Below are positions 16,491 to 25,045 of a DNA stretch of 64,000 nt, piece after piece. A program made the translations under genes and the position numbers. Positions within the stretch are counted from its first letter, which is position 1, and every line of letters starts with the position of its first letter. The notes under the pieces were generated by a model. It was not told the origin of the DNA and made no database searches. It saw nothing but the letters and a program-made list of their open reading frames with translations. The DNA lies in assembly GCA_021383565.1 (NCBI GenBank), contig CP079699.1:2418001-2482000 (forward strand), written 5' to 3'. This DNA comes from Levilactobacillus brevis. Its GTDB lineage: Bacteria; Bacillota; Bacilli; Lactobacillales; Lactobacillaceae.

Positions 16491-17483
16491 TCAGAACCCC
16501 AATGGATCCAGGGCATCTGTTTGAAACGTGCTGTTGGGCGATAGTCCCAGGGCTTGTCGCAGGTTGGTCGAGACCTTGTTGATCTCGGCTTGCGGGGCAA
16601 TTTGGTAGTCGATGCCATTGAGTGTGGCATTCTCTCCCTGTAGCGTTTGCGACTGAATGTGTCGGCTGGTGTGGCTGTCCTTGGCACGAAGCCACATGAG
16701 GTCGTTGAAGGTCAGATTCGTTTGTAGATTATCGCTGAGGGAGTCCAGCACGGAATGGTAGCGTGTCAGTGAACTCAGACTGGCCTCCTTGAGGACGAGC
16801 GCCTTAATGATTTGCCGTTGGCGCGCTTGGCGGCCGTAGTCGCCTAGCGGATCTTGGTCGCGCATTCGTGAGTAGGCTAGGGCGCTGGCGCCGTTGAGGT
16901 GAATCGATTGGCCCTTGACCACGTTTGCCTGTTCGTAGTGGAAGGTTAACAAAGGCTTAACGGTCACACCGCCTACCGCGTTAATCATTTTCTTTAGGCC
17001 GCCCATGTTGAGCAGAACGTAGTAGCTAATTGGGATATTGACCAGGTGCTCCACGGTTTTAACGGTCGTTTTCGCGCCATATAGCGGATAGGCGGCGTTG
17101 ATCTTTTCTTCATCCTGTTGGCTGCCGTAAATGTTAACCAACGTGTCACGCGGAATACTGGTGAGTTTAGCCGTCTGCTGTTGCGGGTTAATGGTGGCGA
17201 CAATCATGGTGTCGGTCCGCCCAACGTCGTGACGACCCAGTGCGCCCGTGTCCGTTCCCAGCAAGAGAATGGCGAAGGGCTTTCCACTGGCGAGGGCCGT
17301 GCTACTGGGTTTCAACCCATCGGCCTGATAGGTGTGAGAAAAGGTGGCCTGCGCGCTGTGCCAAGCCCGCCAGCCATAGAAACCGCCGCCGACGAGGAGC
17401 AAGCTACAGAGAACCAGCAGCCACCGACGTAGACGATGCCGCCGGGGCGTGAATTGTCGTTGTCGTAATGGTGTATTTTGCAT
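16491..17483 (-). CDS. LytR-CpsA-Psr (LCP) family cell-wall glycopolymer transferase
   Basis: A 330-residue membrane-anchored enzyme. A basic N-terminus and one hydrophobic helix (about residues 20-38) put the domain outside the cell. LLLGTDTG, RTDTMIVATINPQQQTAKLTSIPRDTLV (arginine and aspartates that bind the polyprenyl diphosphate), KINAAYPLYGA, INAVGGVTV and YSRMRDQDPLGDYGRQARQRQI are the LCP motifs in order. LCP proteins move teichoic acid or capsular polymers from the lipid carrier to peptidoglycan. The gene is alone. It ends with a variable tail after the domain, as is usual. Confidence 0.92.
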   Translation of the reverse strand: MQNTPLRQRQFTPRRHRLRRWLLVLCSLLLVGGGFYGWRAWHSAQATFSHTYQADGLKPSSTALASGKPFAILLLGTDTGALGRHDVGRTDTMIVATINPQQQTAKLTSIPRDTLVNIYGSQQDEEKINAAYPLYGAKTTVKTVEHLVNIPISYYVLLNMGGLKKMINAVGGVTVKPLLTFHYEQANVVKGQSIHLNGASALAYSRMRDQDPLGDYGRQARQRQIIKALVLKEASLSSLTRYHSVLDSLSDNLQTNLTFNDLMWLRAKDSHTSRHIQSQTLQGENATLNGIDYQIAPQAEINKVSTNLRQALGLSPNSTFQTDALDPLGF

Positions 17484-17630
17484 GATGTTGCCTCCCTAAA
17501 TCTCTTAGTCCGCAACCTAGTATAGCCATGCCGGGTGAAAGTGGGGCAACTGCGGCTTAGTTTTCACGGTTTCTTAGTGATCTTAACCGGATTGAAACGA
17601 AACCTTTAAAAGTTAGCGATTAGGACAAAT

Positions 17631-17678
17631 AAAAACGTGGCAACCGATCAGATGAAACCGACCAGTTGCCACGCTTTT
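17631..17678 (-). terminator. Terminator of luxS
   Basis: CGTGGCAAC (17636-17644) pairs with GTTGCCACG (17665-17673). On the minus strand a T5 run follows. Confidence 0.75.
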
Positions 17679-17776
17679 TAAGCGTGATGCGTTTGAAACA
17701 GGACTAAACGCTGGTGTACCAAAAGACAGTTTTAATGCCCATCGGCTAATTGCCCTTTGTCCCACGCATAAGTCAA

Positions 17777-18250
17777 CTAAATGACTTCGCGCTTGAATGG
17801 GTCCTTAGAAATCCCCTTGTCCAGAATATCCTTGCACCATTCCTTAGCGGAGAAGAGACTGTGATCACGGTAGTTCCCACAGCTGTACTTGTCGGTCCCT
17901 TGGACATCCTTCCATTCCGTGTCAAAGGCAATACGGTGAAGGGCAACCTTCAAGGCTTTGGCAACTTCTTCGGTGGATTGTTCCCCCCAAGTAATTAAGT
18001 GGAAACCAGTCCGGCAACCGAATGGTGAGCAGTCAATGACGCCGCTCATTTCGTCGCGGAGGTAGCCGGCCAACAAGTGTTCAATCGTATGTAACCCGGC
18101 CGTTGGGATAGCGTTGGTGTTGGGTTGAACGAGACGTAAATCAAAGTTAGAGATAACGTCACCCTTCGTCCCAGTTTCGCGCGTAATTAAACGAACGTAT
18201 GGTGCCTTAACAGCGGTGTGATCTAACGTAAAACTTTCAACTTTTGCCAT
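17777..18250 (-). CDS. luxS: S-ribosylhomocysteine lyase
   Basis: A 157-residue LuxS. It splits S-ribosylhomocysteine into homocysteine and the AI-2 precursor DPD as part of the activated methyl cycle. The metal site is complete: HTIEH (His54, Glu57, His58) and the later Cys124 in KYSCGNY. The catalytic Cys79 lies in SPFGCRTGF. Length is standard. The ATG follows GGGAG. The partner gene for S-adenosylhomocysteine nucleosidase is not here, so luxS is transcribed alone. Confidence 0.97.
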   Translation of the reverse strand: MAKVESFTLDHTAVKAPYVRLITRETGTKGDVISNFDLRLVQPNTNAIPTAGLHTIEHLLAGYLRDEMSGVIDCSPFGCRTGFHLITWGEQSTEEVAKALKVALHRIAFDTEWKDVQGTDKYSCGNYRDHSLFSAKEWCKDILDKGISKDPFKREVI

Positions 18251-18472
18251 TATGTGCCAACTCCCTTATTCAAAATAAATGTACCCCTTTACTGTACACC
18301 AAGACCCGGCCACGGTGCCACTAATTTCCAAGGTGGAATTTGAAAGTCTTGGCGCGGCAAAAAAGACGGTGATTGGCCCAACGAAACATGGTGTTTGGTG
18401 GTGATAGTATGGGTGCGTTACACTTAAAGGTGTTGATTCATGAGAGGATAATCTAAAGAAAGGAACCTGAAT

Positions 18473-19561
18473 GTGAGCAGGTTACGAGTGGGATTAGTGG
18501 TACTATTGGCGGTCATTTTAGGCTGTCTGCCGGGGATGACGGCAGAGGCCTATCACGTCGTTCATCAAAAGACGTCGGCCTTACAGGTCGGGCGGCTACG
18601 GGTCGTCAATGATCGCGCCGTGCATGACGTCTCAGTACCCAAAAAGTATCAGCAAGCCCGGCACCCACACGGGCGTAATCAGATTAAGAGTACCCAGGGG
18701 GCCCACGTGACGTTTACGACCAAATACCTCCTACCGTATCCGGGGTATCGACATCAAGCTTGGGGTAATCCCCAGAGTGTCACGACGATCGGCCGTTATT
18801 TATACGTAGTCTACTGTCCGACTGCGTGGAAGAATCGGGGGCGGATCGTGCGCTATGATTTACGGCAGTTAACCGCCATGCATGCGACACCCGAGGCGAT
18901 TCAACGGGCTTATGTATCTCATGCCCGATTGTCTCGGCGAGTTCGAAGCGCAATCAAGGTGGGGCCAGCCTTTGTTACGGGGCACGGTCAGTCGCTGGCT
19001 TACAATTGGAAGCGTCATCAGCTCTATATGTGGTGTGACCGGGAGTCGGCGCCCCGGGTACCAACCAATCAGTACGGTTATATTTCGCAGATTAGTGGCA
19101 GTCAGCTCAAGCCAATTCACCAAGTTCGTTTTCGGCTGAAACACGGGAAGTTTGCGGTTCCGGGTGGCCACGTATTGACGTTCGATCAGGCGGGGCATGC
19201 CTACTTCTGGTCGCGGCCATCGAAGTACCGTGTTTATCTCTATCAAGGCACGGTGACGGCCAAGCACGTGAAGTTTCGGCTGACACATCAAGTTTTGCGC
19301 CAGGGGCCGGGCACGCGGGTACAGAGCATCGCGTATAACCCACGAACCCACCGATTGTATTTGGTGGCCGATGGGTCGATTGCGAACTTGCCAGTGGCCA
19401 AGCTCAAGGGCAAGGGGCATTTGACGGCGGGGAATATCAAATGGAATCGCTTCACGCCGCGCCGAGAATTCGAAGGCTTAACCTTCGCGAAAAACGGGCG
19501 CGCCTACCTATTGAGTAATCACAATCCGGAGATCTTGACGAGCAATCGGTTGACCTGGTAG
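18473..19561 (+). CDS. Secreted protein of a tandem pair, probable beta-propeller
   Basis: A 362-residue exported protein of no family I recognise. Residues 1-26 form a signal peptide ending in AEA. The mature part repeats short strand-rich blocks such as GRYLYVVYCPTAW, HQLYMWCDRES, HAYFWSRPSKYRVYLYQG and HRLYLVADGS, which looks like the blades of a beta-propeller (inference). It is very basic. The next gene is a close paralogue, sharing FVTGHGQSLAYNWK and FAVPGGHVL almost exactly. GTG start follows AAAGGAACC. There is no sorting signal, so it is probably released or loosely bound to the wall. Confidence 0.8.
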   Translation: MSRLRVGLVVLLAVILGCLPGMTAEAYHVVHQKTSALQVGRLRVVNDRAVHDVSVPKKYQQARHPHGRNQIKSTQGAHVTFTTKYLLPYPGYRHQAWGNPQSVTTIGRYLYVVYCPTAWKNRGRIVRYDLRQLTAMHATPEAIQRAYVSHARLSRRVRSAIKVGPAFVTGHGQSLAYNWKRHQLYMWCDRESAPRVPTNQYGYISQISGSQLKPIHQVRFRLKHGKFAVPGGHVLTFDQAGHAYFWSRPSKYRVYLYQGTVTAKHVKFRLTHQVLRQGPGTRVQSIAYNPRTHRLYLVADGSIANLPVAKLKGKGHLTAGNIKWNRFTPRREFEGLTFAKNGRAYLLSNHNPEILTSNRLTW

Positions 19562-19685
19562 GGGACTATTGGGTCGAACTGGAGAAATCAGTAATTGTGC
19601 TGAGTGGCTTGCTGTAGACACCGATTCGCTAGAATTTAGTAAGTTGAGTGAGAAATATAAATGTTCTGAATCCTCCTCTGGTAGC

Positions 19686-19703
19686 AATCAGTTTATACTG
19701 ATT
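19686..19703 (+). promoter_or_regulatory. Palindrome over the -10 of the second secreted-protein gene
   Basis: AATCAGT (19686-19692) and ACTGATT (19697-19703) flank TTAT. A TATACT that could be the -10 lies within at 19694-19699. An operator is plausible. No clear -35 is present. Confidence 0.4.
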
Positions 19704-19724
19704 GAAAATATTGGGGGGTGATGG

Positions 19725-20831
19725 ATGATGCGAAGAATTCATTTATGGGGAGCGCTAGTCCTGGGCCTGAGCTGCGGGTTAGCTTTAGCGACGGTTCCGG
19801 CTCACGCCATGACGACAGTCAATCAGGGTGCGGCGGCATTGGCCGCACCAGTCGCCCGACGAACGTTGGATGATTCGCAGGTTCACTTTGTCACGGTACC
19901 AAGTCAATATGCTCAGGCGGCCAATCCACACGGCAGTAATACGATTGCGAGTGATCAGGGGGCGGCCGTTACCTTCACTACGAAATATCTGTTGCCGGTA
20001 CCCGGTTACCACCATCAGGCTTGGGGTGATCCCCAGAGTATGGCCGTGGTGGGCCACTACCTGTACGTGGTGTACTGTCCAACGGCTTGGCACAATCGTG
20101 GCCGGATCGTTCGGTTTAATATGACGAAATTGGCGAGTTTGCAGGCCACGCCTCATCAAATCCAAGACGTTTACACGGTGGCAGCCAATCTATCGGCCAA
20201 GGAAAAGCGAATTCGAACGGCCATTAAGGTGGGACCGGCCTTTGTCACAGGCCACGGCCAGTCACTGGCTTACAATTGGAAGACGCATCAGCTCTACATG
20301 TGGTGTGACCGTGAGTCGGCACCACGGATTCCGGTTAACCAGTATGGCTATATTCAGCAGCTGAGTGCGGCGACGTTACAGCCAGTCCACCGTATTCGCT
20401 TCCGGCTACGTGCAGGAGACTTTGCGGTTCCTGGCGGCCACGTACTCGCGTTTGACCATCAGGGTCGGGCATACTTCTGGACTCGTCCGGATAGTGGGGG
20501 CGTCTACATCTATCAAGGAAAGATTAGCCGCAATCACGTGCGCTTTCGGTTAACCAATCAGGTTCTGGCGCACGGTCCCGGAACCTGCGTACAGAGTATG
20601 GCCTTTAATCCCAACAACGACCGTCTCTATCTGGTAGCAGACGACTCGATTGCTAGCTTGCCGGTAGCGAAGTTAGCAGGCAAGGGCCATCTGACCAGCG
20701 CAGACGTGACTTGGACGCATTTTGCCTCTAAGCGCGAATTCGAAGGGTTGAGCTTTGCCGGCAACGGCCGCGCCTATCTGTTGAGCAATCACCAACCCGA
20801 AGTTCTGGTCGGAAATTCATTGAATTGGTAA
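19725..20831 (+). CDS. Secreted protein of a tandem pair, probable beta-propeller
   Basis: A 368-residue paralogue of the preceding gene. The signal peptide (residues 1-28) ends in AHA. The mature protein keeps the same strand-rich blocks, including TTKYLLPVPGYHHQAWG, LYVVYCPTAWHNRGRIVRF, LYMWCDRESAPRIP and NGRAYLLSNHQPE, at the same spacing. Three cysteines are conserved or nearly so (YCPT, WCDR, and one extra in GTCVQ). Start ATG follows GGGGGG. It has its own palindromic promoter and terminator, so the pair is not a simple operon. Function is unknown; wall or glycan binding would fit the location but is not shown. Confidence 0.8.
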   Translation: MMRRIHLWGALVLGLSCGLALATVPAHAMTTVNQGAAALAAPVARRTLDDSQVHFVTVPSQYAQAANPHGSNTIASDQGAAVTFTTKYLLPVPGYHHQAWGDPQSMAVVGHYLYVVYCPTAWHNRGRIVRFNMTKLASLQATPHQIQDVYTVAANLSAKEKRIRTAIKVGPAFVTGHGQSLAYNWKTHQLYMWCDRESAPRIPVNQYGYIQQLSAATLQPVHRIRFRLRAGDFAVPGGHVLAFDHQGRAYFWTRPDSGGVYIYQGKISRNHVRFRLTNQVLAHGPGTCVQSMAFNPNNDRLYLVADDSIASLPVAKLAGKGHLTSADVTWTHFASKREFEGLSFAGNGRAYLLSNHQPEVLVGNSLNW

Positions 20832-20844
20832 TTAAAATAGCGTC

Positions 20845-20893
20845 GATGGCCATCATCGTGGTTGGCATCATTGCCACGGTGATGGCCGTTTTG
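20845..20893 (+). terminator. Terminator of the second secreted-protein gene
   Basis: A 16-base stem, ATGGCCATCATCGTGG with CCACGGTGATGGCCGT (two wobbles), then TTTT. A tiny hydrophobic ORF across it is a by-product. Confidence 0.65.
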
Positions 20894-20969
20894 GGTCTAT
20901 GGCTTTTGCCGGTTTGGGCGTAGAATATAAGCGGTTTGATATTAATGATGAAATGATGGGGCGAATAGG

Positions 20970-21784
20970 ATGCGCTATTTAAAGGGATTAGTCGCTGTGT
21001 TGTTGGGCTTGAGCTTAGTGATGCCAGCGACCACAGCGCGGGCAACGACGATTGCTCATGAACAGACGGTGATTAAACGATTGATTAAACGCGATATGCG
21101 GCCGGTACACGGGCGGTGGTCCGTCAAGGTGACCCGGGTTGGTGACCGGTCGCTGGCAGTAACGACGGGTAACCAGAAGGTCCGCAGTCAGCGCTCGGCC
21201 AGCACAATTAAGGTCTACGTGATGCTGACCATCTTCCGGCAGGTTAAAAACCATCACCTGAAGTTAACACGGGCGGTTAAGACCGATCTGGCACGGATGA
21301 TTCACAATTCGATAATGCCGCGACCAACCGGCTGATTCAACGATTAGGCGGCTTCAAGCGCGTGAACCAAACGATGAAAAAATATGGTTTCAATCAGTCT
21401 CATTTGCGCCGCTACATGTTGGATACGCAGGCTCTGCGGCGGGGGCATGACAACTATACGTCGGTCAAGGACTTGACGTGGTTTTTAACGTTGGTTAGTC
21501 AGAATAAGTTGTTGGGTAAAATCTATGATCGAAAAATGATGACGTTATTGCACCATTGTCGGAATCATTCGAAGCTACCGAAACGGGTCAAGCAGGCCGC
21601 AGTTTACAATAAGACCGGGGAGTTTCTGGCCAAAGGTGTCCAAAACGACGCCAGCTTATTTAAAACGAAGCACGGGACCTATACGGTGGTGGTACTGGCG
21701 CAACAGGGCAATCAATATCAGCAGTATCGGGCGATGAATCGGCTAGGCCACGATACGGTGACCTACTTGAATGGACATCGTTGA
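20970..21784 (+). pseudogene. Class A beta-lactamase-like serine hydrolase, frameshifted
   Basis: An exported serine hydrolase with a signal peptide (residues 1-26, ending in ARA). The three catalytic motifs of the penicillin-binding/beta-lactamase fold are present across two frames. SxxK is in RSASTIKVY, SDN is broken, and KTG is in YNKTGEF. Between AATTC (ending 21310) and GATAATGCC (21311) one base is missing: restoring it gives HNSDNAATNRLIQRLGG. As written, translation stops at 21335. The rest of the frame is intact to 21784, so the break is recent or an assembly error. Cell-wall remodelling is the usual role of such proteins. Confidence 0.82.
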
Positions 21785-21812
21785 GATAGCGTTTTAGCTG
21801 TCCGAGCAGTCG

Positions 21813-21843
21813 GATCTGGGACTATTCGGTCTCAGGTCTTTTT
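21813..21843 (+). terminator. Terminator after the serine hydrolase
   Basis: GATCTGGGA pairs with TCTCAGGTC through two wobbles, then T5. Confidence 0.7.
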
Positions 21844-21975
21844 GTCTGCCGTCAAATTATGTAACTATTTTTATAATTAACTTTATGAATCGTTTTGGTG
21901 GCTTTTTGAAAATAAATCCGGTAAGCTTACCTTACTCAAAGAAATCGGAGGGAGCTGGGGACTACGACGAGGATT

Positions 21976-23205
21976 GTGTTTGTGGAGCGGCGGGCGCTGG
22001 ATCGATTGCCGCAGGAGAATCACTTTATCTACGTGGTGGACTATCCCATCTGCCAAGTGGCGCAGTCGGGCCAGCTGGTGGTCGCTAAGAATTACGCGAG
22101 TTGGGGTGAGATCACGCAGATTACCCGGGATGCCAATCAGCGCTTCGTCATTGAATCGACATCCGGCCACACCCTAACGTTGGGCGTTAAGAAGATCGTG
22201 ACCTACGAGACGGATGCCGACCTTTCCAGCGTGGCGACATTGTTAGAACGCAATGGCTACAGTCTACCCACGACGACGGCGCTTCCCGTCACGGATAAAT
22301 TTCGGCAACAGTTGGCGGCCGTTTTCCCTAAAGTTACCAATTTGACGACGATTCCTGAATGTTATGCCGTGATCGACTGTGAATTTGGCATCTTATTTGG
22401 TGTCCAGCACCAAGGCGATAGCTTGGTGCAACGGCGGGTGTCAATTTTGGGAGAAAAAGCCAGTATCTTTCAGCTAGCCGTGCTCGGTTATGCCGGTAAC
22501 CGGCCGATTGATCTGTTCTTTAATCGATATTTAGATCATCCCAACTTTTCACCGACGCTTAAATTACGGGGCTTAAAAGAGACCGCCTTGCCACTGGTGG
22601 CCTATGAGGCGCAAGCGAAGCCGACGACGGTGTTGAAGGCCTTTATTCATGAGGTGGTGGCGCGGCAGTTGCCGCTGGTCTTCTGGGATAAAGGCAACGA
22701 CCTGCGCCTGTTGCGTCAGGCCTTGGCCGTCCACTTTACTGAGTTCTCGGTGGAAGAGCAGCTATTGTTGGGCAAGCCGCTTGCGGTGTTTGACGGCAGT
22801 GTCTACACGAATCTGGTCATTAATCGCAGTAATCATGCTAAGAAAGACGCCCACCACTTCTTGCCACTGAATGGTGTGGCCGGACTGCTCAATATTTTCA
22901 ATCCGCATCAACACAATGCGCTGTGGGATGCGCAAACCACTCACTGTGTTGTCAATGCACTGGCAAAGATTCAAGAAACGCAACCGCTAGTCTTAACGCA
23001 ACCGTATCCCGTAGCCCACGAGAGCTCGGTGGCTGAAGTGTCGGGCACATCAGTTTCGCGGCCCGCACCACACGTGCTGGTGCCCACCACGGCGACGTTT
23101 TGCCAGCTCCGCTCGGTGGGACGCACCTATCGGGAGATTGCCCAGCAGTTCGGGGTCAGCACCAGTACGGTCTGGCGGGCGGTGCAGCAGGCGACGCGGG
23201 TGTAG
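21976..23205 (+). CDS. DnaQ-like (DEDD) exonuclease domain protein with C-terminal helix-turn-helix
   Basis: A 409-residue protein with three parts. Residues 1-115 are a strand-rich region I do not recognise. About 125-325 resemble a DEDDh 3'-5' exonuclease: YAVIDCEFGILFG (motif I, Asp and Glu), LPLVFWDKGNDLRLLRQAL (motif II with Asp), and HNALWDAQTTHCVVNAL (motif III with His and Asp). The last 35 residues, RTYREIAQQFGVSTSTVWRAVQQA, are a clear helix-turn-helix. A nuclease joined to a DNA-binding helix-turn-helix is unusual. GTG start follows ACGAGG. The gene is alone, with no mobile-element context. Activity is inferred from the motifs only. Confidence 0.6.
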   Translation: MFVERRALDRLPQENHFIYVVDYPICQVAQSGQLVVAKNYASWGEITQITRDANQRFVIESTSGHTLTLGVKKIVTYETDADLSSVATLLERNGYSLPTTTALPVTDKFRQQLAAVFPKVTNLTTIPECYAVIDCEFGILFGVQHQGDSLVQRRVSILGEKASIFQLAVLGYAGNRPIDLFFNRYLDHPNFSPTLKLRGLKETALPLVAYEAQAKPTTVLKAFIHEVVARQLPLVFWDKGNDLRLLRQALAVHFTEFSVEEQLLLGKPLAVFDGSVYTNLVINRSNHAKKDAHHFLPLNGVAGLLNIFNPHQHNALWDAQTTHCVVNALAKIQETQPLVLTQPYPVAHESSVAEVSGTSVSRPAPHVLVPTTATFCQLRSVGRTYREIAQQFGVSTSTVWRAVQQATRV

Positions 23206-23213
23206 GTAATCAT

Positions 23214-23256
23214 AATAAAAAATTGGTACCCAGCCCCCATGAGCCAGATACCAATT
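23214..23256 (-). terminator. Terminator of the GPH symporter gene
   Basis: AATTGGTA / TACCAATT stem. On the minus strand a T6 run follows. Confidence 0.8.
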
Positions 23257-23271
23257 CTTCAGACGTAACTT

Positions 23272-24681
23272 TTAATTCTGTTCAGCTTTTTCAGTAGCGT
23301 GCCGTGCCGTAATTTCTTGGTTCATCTTTTCAACCTTTTCGTCGGTCAGACGGTAGAAGGCGAAGACAACCATAGCCAAGACGGTCACGATGATTGGAAT
23401 AATCGTCGTAGTCATCCGGATACCTTCAAGACTGCGTGCGGTTTGTTGGTGATTGGCCACGAAACCGTAGGCCGCTAAGACGTAGCCTGGAACAACACCA
23501 CCGAGGGCCATCCCAAATTTGAAGAAGAAGCCAATGACGGCGTTGATAATTCCGTTTTCACGCTTGCCGGACTTCCATTCCCCATAAGTAATGGCTTGGG
23601 GCACCAAGGCCCACTGAAATCCAGTCGAAAGGATAATCCCAGCGGCTTCAATCGTCCGGCCAATGAAGGTCCAGGTAATGTTGGTAGCTGGAACCGCATA
23701 CATAATCACGAAACCAATGACAGCCAAACCTAGACTTCCTTGCATTAACCATTGCGTCCCGATTTTTCGGTTCAACCACGGTGTAATTGGCACCACGATG
23801 AAGGCTGGTAGCGTCCCTAAGAGGTTATACCATTGCATCATGTCAGGGTTGCCGGCGTTGTAGGTCATGTAGTAAGCCCCAACGGAGTTGACCACGGACA
23901 TCAAGCCAAAGGTGATGATGAAGAAGAGCGCCAACGTCCGGAGTGGCCCGTTGATAACCAGTTGGTGGTACAGATCGGAAACTTTAACGTTAGATTCCTG
24001 TTCTGGCGCCATCTTGATCCGTTCAACAGATTGGCTGAAACAGAAGATGAGAATGGCTGCCCCGGCGATCCCGTAGATCACCATGGTCCAGAACCATCCG
24101 TTTTGAGATTGAATACCGGAGTAGTGACCGCCGGAAATCAGCTTAACGAAGACGGGAACACCGAAGCTAACGGCTAAAGAACCTAGGTTAGCCAAGAGCA
24201 TCCGGACGGAACTCATGGAGACCAGTTCCTTGTTGTTCCGCGTCATTGCGGCATTCAGAGACCCATAAGGAATGTTGACGGTCGTGTAAATAACGGATAA
24301 GCCAACATAGGTCACGTAAGCGTAGACCAATTTGCCCATAGCGCCAACGTTCGGCACGTGGAAGCAGAGCATCGCGAGGACGGCCAGTGGGATGGACATG
24401 TAGAGTAACCAGCCACGGTACTTTCCCCAACGTGTCGTGTGCTTGTCGACAATTGTCCCAACAATAGGGTCGTTAATGGCATCAATCAATCGAACGACTA
24501 AAAACATCGTTGCCGCATCGGCAGCGGGTAAACCATAAACGTTCGTGTAGAAAAATAGCAGATACGTCGAAATGGTGGTATAAATCAAGTTCTGCGCGAA
24601 ATCTCCGGTTGCCCAACCGAACTTCTCACGCCATGGTAGCTTAACGTCAGTTTGTGCTAACGCTTTGGAAGCAGAATCCAT
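23272..24681 (-). CDS. GPH-family sugar:cation symporter
   Basis: A 469-residue transporter of the glycoside-pentoside-hexuronide:cation symporter family. It has the N-terminal FGWATGDFAQNLIYTTISTYLLFFYT, the NDPIVGTIVDKHTTRWGKYRGWLL loop (the family's cation-site and loop 2-3 motif), IPYGSLNAAMT, and ITYGEWKSGKRENGII near residue 370. About 12 helices are expected. No EIIA-like tail is present, so regulation must be by transcription or inducer. The sugar is unknown; xylosides, melibiose and glucuronides are typical. Two cre sites lie upstream. No glycosidase gene is adjacent. Confidence 0.9.
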   Translation of the reverse strand: MDSASKALAQTDVKLPWREKFGWATGDFAQNLIYTTISTYLLFFYTNVYGLPAADAATMFLVVRLIDAINDPIVGTIVDKHTTRWGKYRGWLLYMSIPLAVLAMLCFHVPNVGAMGKLVYAYVTYVGLSVIYTTVNIPYGSLNAAMTRNNKELVSMSSVRMLLANLGSLAVSFGVPVFVKLISGGHYSGIQSQNGWFWTMVIYGIAGAAILIFCFSQSVERIKMAPEQESNVKVSDLYHQLVINGPLRTLALFFIITFGLMSVVNSVGAYYMTYNAGNPDMMQWYNLLGTLPAFIVVPITPWLNRKIGTQWLMQGSLGLAVIGFVIMYAVPATNITWTFIGRTIEAAGIILSTGFQWALVPQAITYGEWKSGKRENGIINAVIGFFFKFGMALGGVVPGYVLAAYGFVANHQQTARSLEGIRMTTTIIPIIVTVLAMVVFAFYRLTDEKVEKMNQEITARHATEKAEQN

Positions 24682-24759
24682 AGTTTCTCACCTCATGTAA
24701 TCTTATTGACCAGTCAAGTTTAGTTGGTTGGTTGTTTACCACAACATACTAGCACTTTT

Positions 24760-24773
24760 TGAAAACGCATACA
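24760..24773 (-). promoter_or_regulatory. cre site for CcpA upstream of the GPH symporter
   Basis: TGAAAACGCATACA matches the catabolite-responsive element consensus TGNAANCGNNNNCA. It lies 79 bases before the start codon. Confidence 0.75.
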
Positions 24774-24891
24774 AGAATTAATTTATTCTTTCGACTTTTC
24801 ATGGACAGTCAGTATGTTTAACAATTGGGTCCATCTCATGTGAAAAAATGGAGACGATTGCAAGATCAGCTTAGCACATCTTGAAAACGGA

Positions 24892-24905
24892 TACAATGGC
24901 ATAAC
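24892..24905 (-). promoter_or_regulatory. Second cre-like site upstream of the GPH symporter
   Basis: TGAAAACGGATACA, again a full match to the consensus, 132 bases further from the gene. Two sites could cooperate, or this one could serve the rightward EIIC gene. Confidence 0.65.
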
Positions 24906-25005
24906 AGCGGAGATGAATACGAGGACGACTTTCAGAAAATAACCAGTTTACTTTAATATTCCTAAATTTATAAGCCGTTAGTCACCCGCTTTCATCCAAA
25001 CCCCG

Positions 25006-25011
25006 TATAAT
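25006..25011 (+). promoter_or_regulatory. -10 of the EIIC promoter, which decides its start codon
   Basis: TATAAT occupies 25006-25011 and therefore overlaps the first in-frame ATG (25010). The mRNA must begin after that ATG, so translation starts at the later ATG (25046). Confidence 0.6.
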
Positions 25012-25045
25012 GAAATTAACAGTCAAACGAAGTGGGGGCGTGAGG

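Noticed and set aside
20825-20923. 32-residue hydrophobic peptide (MAIIVVGIIATVMAVLG core)
   Set aside because: The sequence is the two arms of a strong terminator hairpin. The hydrophobic reading follows from the repeat, and no ribosome site is present.
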